Positions 1-7,952 of a DNA stretch of 64,000 nt are shown here, piece by piece. The notes under the pieces were generated by a model that was given only the letters and a program-made list of their open reading frames with translations, was not told the origin of the DNA and made no database searches. The stretch is from the NCBI RefSeq assembly GCF_000281955.1, contig NZ_AKKF01000239.1:1-64000 (forward strand). Reading direction: 5' to 3'. This stretch comes from Caulobacter sp. AP07. Lineage in GTDB: Bacteria > Pseudomonadota > Alphaproteobacteria > Caulobacterales > Caulobacteraceae. Within the stretch, counting starts at the first letter, position 1, and each line of letters begins with the position of its first letter. The position numbers and the translations under genes are program-made.

Positions 1-94
1 GGCCGGGCGGCTTGGGCCGATCAACGAAAGGAATCGAGATTTTCCGGAAGCGGTGAAACCTCTCACCCTCCCACCGCCTGCGGCGGCGGGCCCC

Positions 95-117
95 TCCCTC
101 TCTCAAAGAGAGAGGGA
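95..117. repeat. Perfect 10-bp hairpin
   Basis: Two 10-base arms (TCCCTCTCTC and its complement) flank an AAA loop. It lies in the 204 bases before the first gene, downstream of the minus-strand YdeI gene, so it could act as its terminator, although no T run follows on the minus strand. The neighbouring CCGCC/GGCGG-rich bases look like a dispersed intergenic repeat. Nothing else is seen in 1-204. Confidence 0.5.
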
Positions 118-204
118 CTTCGCGGGCGCACGTCCCTGATCGCGGACACTTCAAAGGTCCACAAACCACCCATTCGAGACCCTGGCGAAGTTCGCTGACC
201 GCCC

Positions 205-807
205 CTACCGCTTGCCCTGCGGATAGATCGTCTCGCCGCGCTCCAGCATGGCGACGAAGGTCTCGATCTTCTTCCGGCGCCCGGCCTGCGTCTTCATGTT
301 GTGGGTGCGGAAGGCCAGGGCGAAGCGGTTCTGCGCCGACAGCCGCGCCAGCATCGCCTTGGCCTTCGGGCTGGCGTCGATCGCCGCCTGGAGGTCGTCG
401 GGGACCTTCATGTCCTTGCCGCTGCCGTAGGCGCGGTCCCAGCGCCCATCGGCCTTGGCCGCCTCGACCTCGCGCAGGCCGTGCTCGGTCATCCGGCCCT
501 CGGCGATCAGCCGGGCGACGTTGTCGACATTGATCTGGCTCCAGAGGCTCTTCTTGCCGCGCGGCGTGAAGCGCTGCAGGTAGCTCTTGTCGTCGAAGCT
601 CTTCTTGACGCCATCGATCCATCCCCAGCACAGCACCACCTGCACTGCCTGAGCCCAGGTGATCGAAGGCAGGCCCGAACCGACCTTGTGCATCTTGATC
701 CAGACCTCGCTTGCCTGGTCGTGATGCCGCGCGAGCCAGTCATGGAAGGCGTCGGCGTCCACGAATTCATGGACCCGCGCCGGATCGACCTCGATTGCAG
801 CCATCAA
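205..807 (-). CDS. YdeI/OmdA family protein
   Basis: A 200-residue cytoplasmic protein of the YdeI/OmpD-associated family, sometimes called bacteriocin-protection proteins. Visible hallmarks are the N-terminal block around VWIKMHK and WAQAVQVVLCWGWIDGVKK, the RFTPRGKKSLWSQIN segment, and the C-terminal OmdA-like helix pair ending in RRKKIETFVAMLERGE. No signal peptide or membrane segment is seen. The biochemical role of the family is not settled. Two adjacent ATG codons (807 and 804) can start it. It stands alone, converging on nothing to its left. Confidence 0.85.
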   Translation of the reverse strand: MMAAIEVDPARVHEFVDADAFHDWLARHHDQASEVWIKMHKVGSGLPSITWAQAVQVVLCWGWIDGVKKSFDDKSYLQRFTPRGKKSLWSQINVDNVARLIAEGRMTEHGLREVEAAKADGRWDRAYGSGKDMKVPDDLQAAIDASPKAKAMLARLSAQNRFALAFRTHNMKTQAGRRKKIETFVAMLERGETIYPQGKR

Positions 808-877
808 CGATCCCGATGCGAGGAGCGGAAAGGAGTTCCGGGCGCGAGGCCCGGGACGACAGGCCAGGCGGCGCGGA

Positions 878-2926
878 CTACCAGACCTTCACGCGCTGCT
901 CGGGCGCCAGGTACAGCGGATCGCCCGGCTTGATCTGGAAGGCGGCGTACCAGGCGTCGAGGTTGCGCACGGTCAGGGCCCGGTACTGGGCCGGGGCGTG
1001 GCCGTCGGTGACCAGGGCCTGGCGCAGGGCCGCCGGGCGCGCATAGCTCAGCCAGCTCTGGGCGTAGGCCAGGAAGAACCGCTGGTCGCCGGTCAGGCCG
1101 TCGATCACCGGGGCCGGCTTGCCGCCCAGCGAGGCGTGGTAGGCGTCCAGCGCCGCCGCCAGGCCGGCGACGTCGGCGATGTTCTCGCTGAGGGTCTGCT
1201 TGCCGTTCACGGCCAGGTCGGGGAACGGCTTGTAGCCGTCGAACTGCAACGCCAGGGCCGTGCCCGCCTTCTGGAAGTGCTCGAAGTCGGACGGGGTCCA
1301 CCAGTTGCGCAGGCGGCCCTGCGAGTCGAACTGCGCGCCCTGGTCGTCGAAGCTGTGGCTGATCTCGTGGCCGATGGTGGCGCCGGTCGCCCCGTAATTG
1401 GCGGCGGCGTCATAGCTGGCGTCGAAATTGGGGGCCTGGAGAATGGCGGCCGGGAAGTTCAGGCCGTTCAGCATCGGCAGGTTCACGGCGTTGACGGTCT
1501 GGGGCGTCATCACCCACTCGCCGCGGTCGACCGCCTTGCCCAGCTTGGCCAGGGTAGTCTGGTAGTCAAAGACCTCCGAGCGCTGGAAATTGCCCAGGGC
1601 GTCGCCGCGCACGACCTTCAGCCCCGAATAGTCGCGCCACTTGTCGGGATAGCCGACGCCGACCTTCAGCACATCGACCTTGCGATGGGCCTCGGCCTTG
1701 GTCTCGGGCGCCATCCAGTCCAGGCTGTCGATGCGCTTTTCGAAGGCGACCTTCATGGTGTCGACCATGGCCGCGACCTCGGCCTTCGACTGGGCCGTGA
1801 AGTACTTGTCGACATAGAGCTTGCCGACCGCGTCGCCGAGCACGGCGTTGGTCGAATTGACCCCGCGCTTCCAGCGGGCGGCCAGTTGCGGCGTGCCTTG
1901 CAGGGCCGTGCCGTAGAAGGCGAACCGCTCGTCGACGAAGGCCTTGGGCAGCAGGTTGCTGTAGTGGTCCAGCAGGTGGAAGGTCAGGTAGTCCTTCCAG
2001 GTGTCGAGGCTCTCGTCGGCGGCGACCTGGCCCAGCCCCGTGACCATGGTCGGGTGCCAGACGATGAAGCGCGGCTGGTCGGACAGGCCGGCGGCGGCGA
2101 AGAAGGCCTTCCAGTCCAGCCCTGGAGCTTTGGCGACGAAGTCGGCCGGGGTCCAGCTGTTGTTGGCCTTCTGGACGTCGGCGCTGTCGGCGCGGCTGCC
2201 CGAGGCCTGGGCGAGCCTGGTCTCCAGGGCCATGATCCGCGCGGCCTTGGCCTCGGCGTCGGCGAACCCGCCCAGGGTCAGGATCCTGGCGATGTGGGCC
2301 TGGTACTTGGTCCGGGCCTCCTGCATCGAGGCGCTGTCGCCCACGTAATACTGGCGGTCCGGCATGCCCAGCCCGCCCTGCAGCAGGAACGGCGCGTACT
2401 TGGTCGTGTCGTCGAAGGCCGGCGAGGCCCACAGGCCCAGGACGTTGTCGGTGTAGAAGTCGGTGGAATTGAGGGCGTCGACGTCGGCCCGCAGGTTGCC
2501 GCCCAGCACGCCGGCCAGGGCCCTCTTGTCCTTGATCGCGGCGATGCGGGCCAGGCCGGCCTTCAGCGGCGCGATCCCCTTGGCCTCGATGCCCGCCTCG
2601 TCCATGTAGCTGGCGTAGTAGTCGCCGACCTTCTGGCCGTCGCCCGCGCCGCCGGCTTTCGCGGCGGTCTGGATCAGGTCGACCGTCCGCTTGGCGGCCT
2701 CCTCGACCATCACGGCGCTCTTGCCGTAGCTGTTGCGGTCGGCCGGGATCGGATGAGCCTTGACCCATTCGCCGTTGGCGTAGGTCCAGAAGTCGGCGCC
2801 CGGGGCGACGGTCTTGTCGAAGCTGGTCTGGTCGACGCCGCTCCTGTCTCCGGCCAAGGCCAGAGGAGCGGCGGAAAGCAGGGCGCAGACGGCGGCGCAG
2901 GCGAGCAGCGAACGTGTGAAGGACAT
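878..2926 (-). CDS. M13 family zinc metallopeptidase (neprilysin/PepO type)
   Basis: This 682-residue protein is a secreted or periplasmic oligopeptidase of family M13. An N-terminal signal peptide (hydrophobic LLACAAVCALLSAAPLALA) is followed by the M13 N-domain (SFDKTVAPGADFWTYANGEW) and a C-terminal catalytic domain. The zinc motif HEISH lies near residues 520-524 and the third ligand Glu in SENIADVAG near 581. The protein ends in VKVW, close to the CxVW terminus usual in the family but without its Cys. The length is typical. The start ATG at 2926 sits directly before the signal peptide. Likely function is trimming of short peptides in the periplasm. Confidence 0.95.
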   Translation of the reverse strand: MSFTRSLLACAAVCALLSAAPLALAGDRSGVDQTSFDKTVAPGADFWTYANGEWVKAHPIPADRNSYGKSAVMVEEAAKRTVDLIQTAAKAGGAGDGQKVGDYYASYMDEAGIEAKGIAPLKAGLARIAAIKDKRALAGVLGGNLRADVDALNSTDFYTDNVLGLWASPAFDDTTKYAPFLLQGGLGMPDRQYYVGDSASMQEARTKYQAHIARILTLGGFADAEAKAARIMALETRLAQASGSRADSADVQKANNSWTPADFVAKAPGLDWKAFFAAAGLSDQPRFIVWHPTMVTGLGQVAADESLDTWKDYLTFHLLDHYSNLLPKAFVDERFAFYGTALQGTPQLAARWKRGVNSTNAVLGDAVGKLYVDKYFTAQSKAEVAAMVDTMKVAFEKRIDSLDWMAPETKAEAHRKVDVLKVGVGYPDKWRDYSGLKVVRGDALGNFQRSEVFDYQTTLAKLGKAVDRGEWVMTPQTVNAVNLPMLNGLNFPAAILQAPNFDASYDAAANYGATGATIGHEISHSFDDQGAQFDSQGRLRNWWTPSDFEHFQKAGTALALQFDGYKPFPDLAVNGKQTLSENIADVAGLAAALDAYHASLGGKPAPVIDGLTGDQRFFLAYAQSWLSYARPAALRQALVTDGHAPAQYRALTVRNLDAWYAAFQIKPGDPLYLAPEQRVKVW

Positions 2927-3051
2927 GAGAGAAATTCCCCAAGGCGCGCGCGCCGGGCGGCGCGACGACGCTCAACGCGAAGTTTGGGGCGGACTATTGG
3001 GCCGGGGCCGGCGGGCCGCGAATTAAAGTTTGGCAATGTTGGGGAACGACC

Positions 3052-3119
3052 GGGGACACACACTCACCCTTGAGCGTCGTGCGATCCTGCCGTCGTGCTA
3101 GCGGTGAGTGTGTGTCCCC
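3052..3119. repeat. 17-bp perfect inverted repeat overlapping the 3' end of folK
   Basis: The left arm (3052-3068, GGGGACACACACTCACC) and the right arm (3103-3119) are perfect reverse complements around a 34-base loop. The loop holds the stop codon of folK (3098-3100) and the right arm encodes its last residues, so the element has inserted into or co-evolved with the end of the gene. Size and form resemble REP/BIME-type elements moved by RAYT transposases; that assignment is inference, as no transposase is in the window. It lies between two minus-strand genes and could also end folK transcription. Confidence 0.75.
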
Positions 3120-3637
3120 AACCCCGGCGCGGCGTCCGTCCCGACCGTCGCTTCCGCCGCCAGGTCGCCAGCCGTCCGTCCGCTGACCGGATGCCGCCAG
3201 CCCGGCGCGATCTCCGCCAGCGGCCCCATCACGAACAATCGCTCGTGGGCCCGGGGATGGGGCACGACCAAACCCGCCTCCGTGACCGTGCGGCCGTGGG
3301 CGACGAGGTCGAGGTCGAGGGTGCGGGGCGCGTTGGGCTGGCCGCGCCGGCGGTCGAACCGGGCCTCGATGCGGTGCAGCGCCACCAGCACCGCGTCCGC
3401 CGGCAGCGCCGTCTCGACCAGGGCGACGCCGTTGAGATAGGCTGGCGCGGTCGGATCCGGCCAGGCGGCCGAGGTCCACCACGAGGAGCACGCCGCCACC
3501 TTCAGCCCCTCGAACGCCAGGGCCTCGACCGCGGCGCCCAACAGAGCCTCGCGACTCGGATAAGCTCCCGCCAGGCTGCAGCCCAGCGCCACCACCGTCA
3601 CGTCATCCAGCCATTTTTGATCGAACTGATTTTTCAA
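3098..3637 (-). CDS. folK: 2-amino-4-hydroxy-6-hydroxymethyldihydropteridine pyrophosphokinase
   Basis: HPPK transfers pyrophosphate from ATP to 6-hydroxymethyl-7,8-dihydropterin in folate synthesis. The 179-residue protein shows the N-terminal VVALGCSLAGAYPSR block (the usual lead-in is LGSNxG; here the Asn is Cys-Ser), the RFDRRRGQPNAPRTLDLDLV signature with the metal-binding DLDL, and the VPHPRAHERLFVMGPLAEIAP segment. The extreme C-terminus (about THTHR) is encoded by one arm of the inverted repeat at 3052-3119, and the stop codon lies in its loop. No other folate genes are adjacent. Confidence 0.93.
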   Translation of the reverse strand: MKNQFDQKWLDDVTVVALGCSLAGAYPSREALLGAAVEALAFEGLKVAACSSWWTSAAWPDPTAPAYLNGVALVETALPADAVLVALHRIEARFDRRRGQPNAPRTLDLDLVAHGRTVTEAGLVVPHPRAHERLFVMGPLAEIAPGWRHPVSGRTAGDLAAEATVGTDAAPGLGTHTHR

Positions 3638-3651
3638 GGAATTCTGACCCA

Positions 3652-4269
3652 GTGACCTTCTACCCGACCGAGCGCCTCGCGCTGTTCATCGACGGGGCCA
3701 ACTTCTTCTCCGCCGCCAAGGCCCTGAACCTCGACATCGACTACCGCAAGCTGCTGGACGAGTTCCGCAAGCGCGGCGTGCTGGTGCGGGCCTATTACTA
3801 CACCGCCATCGCCGAGAACGAGGAGTATTCCCCGATCCGGCCGCTGGTCGACTGGCTGGACTACAACGGCTTCACCCTGGTGACCAAGCCGGCCCGCGAA
3901 TTCACCGACAGCCAGGGCCGCAAGCGCTGGCGCGGCGACATGGACGTCGAGATCGCCGTCGACATGCTGGAGATGGCCGCCACGGTCGATCACCTGGTGC
4001 TGTTCTCCGGCGACGGCGACTTCCGCGCCCTGGTCGAGGCCGTGCAGCGCAAGGGCCGCCGCGTCACCGTGGTCTCCACGATGAAGAGCCAGCCGCCGAT
4101 GACCAGCGACGACCTGCGCCGCCAGGCCGACAACTTCGTCGACCTGGCCGACCTGGGGAACATCATCGGCCGCCCGCAGCGCGGCAATCCCCTGCCCCGC
4201 TTCGTCACCGAGCCGGCGCGATCGCCGGAACGCGACATGCCAGACCACGACCGGGACGACGAGGACTAG
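3652..4269 (+). CDS. NYN domain protein (LabA/DUF88 family)
   Basis: A 205-residue protein with a PIN-like NYN nuclease fold. The acidic residues that form the metal site are seen in ALFIDGANFF (start of domain), RGDMDVEIAVDML and LFSGDGDFRALVEA. The C-terminal 30 residues are charged and probably disordered. Family members are thought to act on RNA. The start is GTG at 3652, supported by AAGGA at 3636-3640. It is divergent from folK and one base from the following glycosylase gene, so the two probably form an operon. Confidence 0.88.
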   Translation: MTFYPTERLALFIDGANFFSAAKALNLDIDYRKLLDEFRKRGVLVRAYYYTAIAENEEYSPIRPLVDWLDYNGFTLVTKPAREFTDSQGRKRWRGDMDVEIAVDMLEMAATVDHLVLFSGDGDFRALVEAVQRKGRRVTVVSTMKSQPPMTSDDLRRQADNFVDLADLGNIIGRPQRGNPLPRFVTEPARSPERDMPDHDRDDED

Positions 4270-4270
4270 G

Positions 4271-4948
4271 ATGGCCCAGCACTCCAACATCGTCGGCGAG
4301 GTCGTGCCCTCGCGCGCCGAGCCGCCCCGCGACTGTCCGCTGTGCCCGCGGCTGGTGGCCTATCGCCGCGAGAACCAGGACCTCTATCCCGACTGGTTCA
4401 ACGGCCCCGCCCCGTCGTTCGGCGACAGGGACGCCCGGCTGCTGGTCGTCGGCCTGGCCCCCGGCCGCAAGGGCGCCAACCGCACCGGCCGGCCGTTCAC
4501 CGGCGACTATGCCGGGACCCTGCTCTACGACACCCTGATCAAGTACGGCTTCGCCACCGGCCGGTTCGAGGCCCGGCCCGACGACAGCCTGAAGCTGATC
4601 GGCAGCGCGGTGACCAACGCCGTGCGCTGCGCCCCGCCCGGCAACAAGCCCGAGACCAGCGAAGAGAACAACTGCCGCCCGTTCCTGACCGCGCGGCTGG
4701 AGATGTTCCCCAAGCTGAAGGCCATCGTCACCCTGGGCGACGTCTCGCGCCGCAACCTGCTCAAGGCCCTGGGCCTGAAGGCCTCGGCGGGGATTCCCGG
4801 CCACGGCTCGGAGTTCCAGGCCGGGCCGTACCGGGTGTTCAACAGCTATCACTGCTCGCGGCTCAACACGAACACCGGGCGGCTGACGACGCCGATGTTC
4901 GAGGACCTGTTCGGCCGGGTGAAGGCGTATCTTGATGGGGTGGAGTAG
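4271..4948 (+). CDS. Uracil-DNA glycosylase, family 5 (UdgB type)
   Basis: Base-excision repair enzyme of 225 residues removing uracil and some other deaminated bases from DNA. The motif GLAPGRKGANRTGRPFTGDY matches the active-site loop of family 5 enzymes, and NAVRCAPPGNKP and FNSYHCSRLNTNTGR match later motifs. Cys22 and Cys25 (CPLC) with Cys in NAVRC and nearby are candidate ligands of the usual 4Fe-4S cluster. The family assignment rather than family 4 rests on the GLAPG loop. The ATG is one base after the stop of the NYN gene, suggesting translational coupling. Confidence 0.88.
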   Translation: MAQHSNIVGEVVPSRAEPPRDCPLCPRLVAYRRENQDLYPDWFNGPAPSFGDRDARLLVVGLAPGRKGANRTGRPFTGDYAGTLLYDTLIKYGFATGRFEARPDDSLKLIGSAVTNAVRCAPPGNKPETSEENNCRPFLTARLEMFPKLKAIVTLGDVSRRNLLKALGLKASAGIPGHGSEFQAGPYRVFNSYHCSRLNTNTGRLTTPMFEDLFGRVKAYLDGVE

Positions 4949-4980
4949 CGGGCCCGGAAGGACGCGGACCGCTCGAGCGC

Positions 4981-5472
4981 CTATCCCTCCCGCGCCTTCA
5001 GCCCCGCGATGAAGACCTGGGCCATCTCGACGTTCCTGTCCATGAACCCGACGATCAGCGCCAGCTCGGCGTCGGAATAGCCCGCATAGAGCTGCTCGCT
5101 AGCCGCCTGCAGAGGGTCGTAGAGGGCCATCAGCCAGGCCATGTTTTCCGGAATCGCCCGCACGACCACCCTGCGGCGATCGTTGGGATCGCTTTCGCGC
5201 GCCACATAGCCGGCCCGCTCCAGGCGGTCGATCAGGCCGGTGACCGCGCCGCTGGTCAACCCGGTGGCCCGCGTCAGGTCGCCCGCCGTGCGCGGTCCGT
5301 GCAGCAGGATCAAGTCCAGGCATTCGAGGTCTGTCGTGCTGACGCCCATGATGTCGGCCACGGCCTGGCTGATCAGCACGCCCTGGGCGCTGGCCTCCCG
5401 CACCGCCGTGTTCAGCCGCGCCAGCAAGGTTTCCCGCGACGCGTCCTGCGGCGGCGTTGACGCCTTCGTCAT
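4981..5472 (-). CDS. MarR family transcriptional regulator
   Basis: A 163-residue winged-helix repressor. The core LILLHGPRTAGDLTRATGLTS, GAVTGLIDRLERAGYVARE and SDPNDRRRVVVRAIPE is the standard MarR recognition helix plus wing. It is transcribed away from a small membrane protein, with only 59 bases between the two starts, and a palindrome at 5475-5493 abuts its own start codon. It most likely represses itself and the divergent gene. The ligand is unknown. Confidence 0.92.
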   Translation of the reverse strand: MTKASTPPQDASRETLLARLNTAVREASAQGVLISQAVADIMGVSTTDLECLDLILLHGPRTAGDLTRATGLTSGAVTGLIDRLERAGYVARESDPNDRRRVVVRAIPENMAWLMALYDPLQAASEQLYAGYSDAELALIVGFMDRNVEMAQVFIAGLKAREG

Positions 5473-5474
5473 AT

Positions 5475-5493
5475 TATCTTACTCACTAAGATA
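5475..5493. promoter_or_regulatory. Candidate MarR operator
   Basis: TATCTTA and TAAGATA form a perfect 7-bp inverted repeat around CTCAC, in the AT-rich gap between the marR-type gene and the divergent membrane protein gene. Position and symmetry fit a MarR dimer site; binding itself is inferred. Confidence 0.6.
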
Positions 5494-5531
5494 GTTATTC
5501 ACTAAACTAACATCTTGAGGGGACGTGGCCA

Positions 5532-5996
5532 ATGCCCGCCGTCATCGCACCATTCGCCGCCTTCGCCGCCCTGATCCTCGCCGCCGCCAGCCTGGGCGGC
5601 GGCTTCTACGAGACCGTCCTGATCGACCGCGTCTGGCCCGGCAACCCCGCCCTGATCCAGCCCAGCCGCGGCGGCATCGACCGCAAGCGCTTCTGGATGC
5701 CCGCCCATTTCGCCTTCGAGGTCGCCCTGATCTGCGCCCTGTGGGCGGCGTGGCGGCACGCGGCGGCGCGGGATTGGCTGCTGATCGCCCTGGGCTGCCA
5801 CCTGGCGATGCGGGTCTGGTCCTTCGCCTATTTCATTCCCCGGGCCACGGCCTTCGAGAAGGCCGGCGACCTCGACGCCGCGACCTGGGCCCGCGCCATC
5901 ACCTGGACCCGGGCCAGCGTCTGGCGCACGCCGCTCGACCTGGGCGCCGTCGTCGCCCTGTGCCTGGCGGTCAGCGCCCTGGCGCGCCCGGCCTAG
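5532..5996 (+). CDS. Small integral membrane protein beside MarR regulator
   Basis: A 154-residue protein with about four hydrophobic helices (roughly residues 5-23, 55-70, 78-95 and 130-150). I do not recognise the family with certainty; it recalls DUF1772-like membrane proteins. Conserved-looking features are GGGFYETVLIDRVWPGNPALIQPSRGG near the N-terminus and WARAITWTRASVWRTPLDLG before the last helix. It is divergent from the MarR gene and probably its target, which would fit a role in handling a small hydrophobic compound. Function is open. Confidence 0.7.
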   Translation: MPAVIAPFAAFAALILAAASLGGGFYETVLIDRVWPGNPALIQPSRGGIDRKRFWMPAHFAFEVALICALWAAWRHAAARDWLLIALGCHLAMRVWSFAYFIPRATAFEKAGDLDAATWARAITWTRASVWRTPLDLGAVVALCLAVSALARPA

Positions 5997-6004
5997 GCCA
6001 GCGC

Positions 6005-6958
6005 CTATCGGATCAGCCCCGTCGTCTTCAGCCGCACCCGCGCCAGGGTGTGGTTCGAGGCCAGGAACAGCGTGCTCCCGTCCTCGCCGAAGGCGCAGTT
6101 GGCGATCGCCGTGCCGGTCTCGATGACGCCGATCATCTCGCCCTCCGGCGTGATCACCAACACCCCGCCCGGACCGGTGGCGTAGAGCCGGCCTTCGCTG
6201 TCCAGGCACATGCCGTCGGGCAGGCCCAGGCCGCCGGCCGCGCGCAGGGGCGTGGCGTCGAAGAACACCGCCTTGGCGGCAGGCCGGCCGTCGGCGTCCA
6301 GGTCATAGACCATCAGCCTGGGCCCCTCGGGGTCGGAGATCGACACGTAGAGCCGGCGCTCGTCCGGCGACAGGGCGATCCCGTTGGGAAAGCTCAGGCC
6401 GTCGTCCAGCCGTTCGACCGCGCCGTCCGGCAGGCGCCGATAGACGCCGTTGAAGCTCAGCTCGCGCAGCGGCGAGGCGTTGCGTCCCTTCAGGCCGTAG
6501 GTCGGGTCGGTGAAATAGATCGCGCCCGATCTCGCCACCGCCAGGTCGTTGGGGCTGTTGAAGCGCCGGCCCTGATAGCGGTCGAGCAGGATCGTCTTGG
6601 CGCGGGTCGCCAGGTCGACCCTGGCCAGGGCCCGGTTGCCGTGGTCGCAGACCAGCAGGTCGCCGGCCGCGTCCAGCGCCATGCCGTTCGAGCCCGGCTC
6701 GGCGAAGGCGTCGGTGGGCGGGCCGGCGTAGCCCGACGGGTTCATGAACTCGCTGACCCCGTCCGCCTCGCTCCAGCGATACATGACGTTGCCGGGCACG
6801 TCGGAGAACAGCAGGTAGCCGCCGTCGCGGACCCACACCGGCCCTTCGGCCCAGATGAAGCCCTCGGCCAGTTGCTGGATCGCGGCGTCGGGCGCGACCA
6901 CGGCGTCGAGGGCCGGCGACAGGCGATGGATCCGGCCGACCGTGGGGTAGGACGTCAT
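6005..6958 (-). CDS. SMP-30/gluconolactonase family lactonase
   Basis: A 317-residue six-bladed beta-propeller hydrolase that opens sugar lactones or related esters. Metal-site and family motifs are visible: AEGPVWVRDGG with the Glu ligand, FNSPNDLAVARSGAIYFTDP with the Asn ligand, and LPDGMCLDSEGRLYATG with the Asp ligand. The frame stays open upstream, but ATG at 6958 gives the normal family length. It follows the dehydrogenase gene by 14 bases on the same strand, so lactone hydrolysis and a beta-hydroxyacid dehydrogenase may belong to one sugar-acid pathway. Confidence 0.92.
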   Translation of the reverse strand: MTSYPTVGRIHRLSPALDAVVAPDAAIQQLAEGFIWAEGPVWVRDGGYLLFSDVPGNVMYRWSEADGVSEFMNPSGYAGPPTDAFAEPGSNGMALDAAGDLLVCDHGNRALARVDLATRAKTILLDRYQGRRFNSPNDLAVARSGAIYFTDPTYGLKGRNASPLRELSFNGVYRRLPDGAVERLDDGLSFPNGIALSPDERRLYVSISDPEGPRLMVYDLDADGRPAAKAVFFDATPLRAAGGLGLPDGMCLDSEGRLYATGPGGVLVITPEGEMIGVIETGTAIANCAFGEDGSTLFLASNHTLARVRLKTTGLIR

Positions 6959-6972
6959 GGCTGCCTCTCGCC

Positions 6973-7827
6973 CTACTTCTCTAGCCGCGCCACCAGGCTG
7001 GAGGTGTCCCACCGCTGGCCGCCCATCGCCTGGACCTCCTGGTAGAAGCCGTCGATCAGCGCCGTGGCCTCCAGCCGGGCGCCGTTGGCGGCCGCCTCGT
7101 CCAGGGCGATGCCGAGGTCCTTGCGCATCCAGTCGACCGCGAAGCCGAAATCGAACCGGCCCTCCGACATGGTCTTCCAGCGGTTCTCCATCTGCCAGGA
7201 CTGGGCCGCGCCCTTGGAGATCGCCGCCAGCACGTCGTCGGTCGGCAGGCCGGCGCGCTTGGCGAAGTGCAGGGCCTCGGCGACGCCCTGCACGACCCCG
7301 GCGATGGCGATCTGGTTGCACATCTTGGTCAGCTGGCCCGCGCCCGACGGTCCCATGTGGCGGATGGCCTTGGCGTAGGCGTCCAGCACCGGCTCGACCC
7401 GGGCGTAGGCCGCTTCGTCGCCGCCAGCCATGATCGTCAGCTGGCCGTTCTCGGCCCCGGCCTGGCCGCCCGACACCGGGGCGTCGACGAACCACCGGCC
7501 GGTGGCGTGGGCGGCGGCGTCCATCTCGCGGGCCACGGTGGCCGAGGTGGTGGTGTGGTCGACGACGACCCCGCCCTCCGCCATGGCCGGCAGCGCCTGC
7601 GCCACGACGTCGCGGACATCGTCGTCATTGCCGACGCACAGCACCACCAGTTCCGCGCCCGCCACCGCCTCGGCGATGGTCGGCCTGGCGGCGCCGCCGT
7701 GCTTTTCGACCCAGCGCGCGGCCTTTTCCGGACTGCGGTTGAAGACCGTGACGTCGTGGCCGGCGGCCTTCAGGTGGCCCGCCATCGGAAAGCCCATCAC
7801 GCCCAGGCCGATAAACGCCGTCTTCAT
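6973..7827 (-). CDS. NAD(P)-dependent beta-hydroxyacid dehydrogenase (3-hydroxyisobutyrate dehydrogenase family)
   Basis: A 284-residue cytoplasmic oxidoreductase. It has the Rossmann motif GLGVMGFPMAGHLKAAGH at the N-terminus, the substrate loop DAPVSGGQAGAENGQLTIM, and the catalytic lysine region KMCNQIAIAGVVQGVAEAL. These fit the MmsB/GarR/GlxR group; substrate could be 3-hydroxyisobutyrate, tartronate semialdehyde or 4-hydroxybutyrate, and the sequence alone does not decide. First gene of a two-gene operon with the SMP-30 lactonase, which slightly favours a sugar-acid substrate. Confidence 0.92.
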   Translation of the reverse strand: MKTAFIGLGVMGFPMAGHLKAAGHDVTVFNRSPEKAARWVEKHGGAARPTIAEAVAGAELVVLCVGNDDDVRDVVAQALPAMAEGGVVVDHTTTSATVAREMDAAAHATGRWFVDAPVSGGQAGAENGQLTIMAGGDEAAYARVEPVLDAYAKAIRHMGPSGAGQLTKMCNQIAIAGVVQGVAEALHFAKRAGLPTDDVLAAISKGAAQSWQMENRWKTMSEGRFDFGFAVDWMRKDLGIALDEAAANGARLEATALIDGFYQEVQAMGGQRWDTSSLVARLEK

Positions 7828-7952
7828 GGTCGAACTCCTTACGTGGCCTGCGCCCTTCCCCGCGACATCGCCGTTCGCGGCCGCGATCGCAACGGCATTT
7901 TAACGTCCAGGCCCCAGGTTCCGGAGAACAGGGTTAAGCAGGCTTAAGCACA

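Noticed and set aside
2928-2935. ATTTCTCT motif upstream of the M13 peptidase as part of the XRE regulon
   Set aside because: A single copy directly at the start codon without palindrome, far from the cluster; more likely chance.
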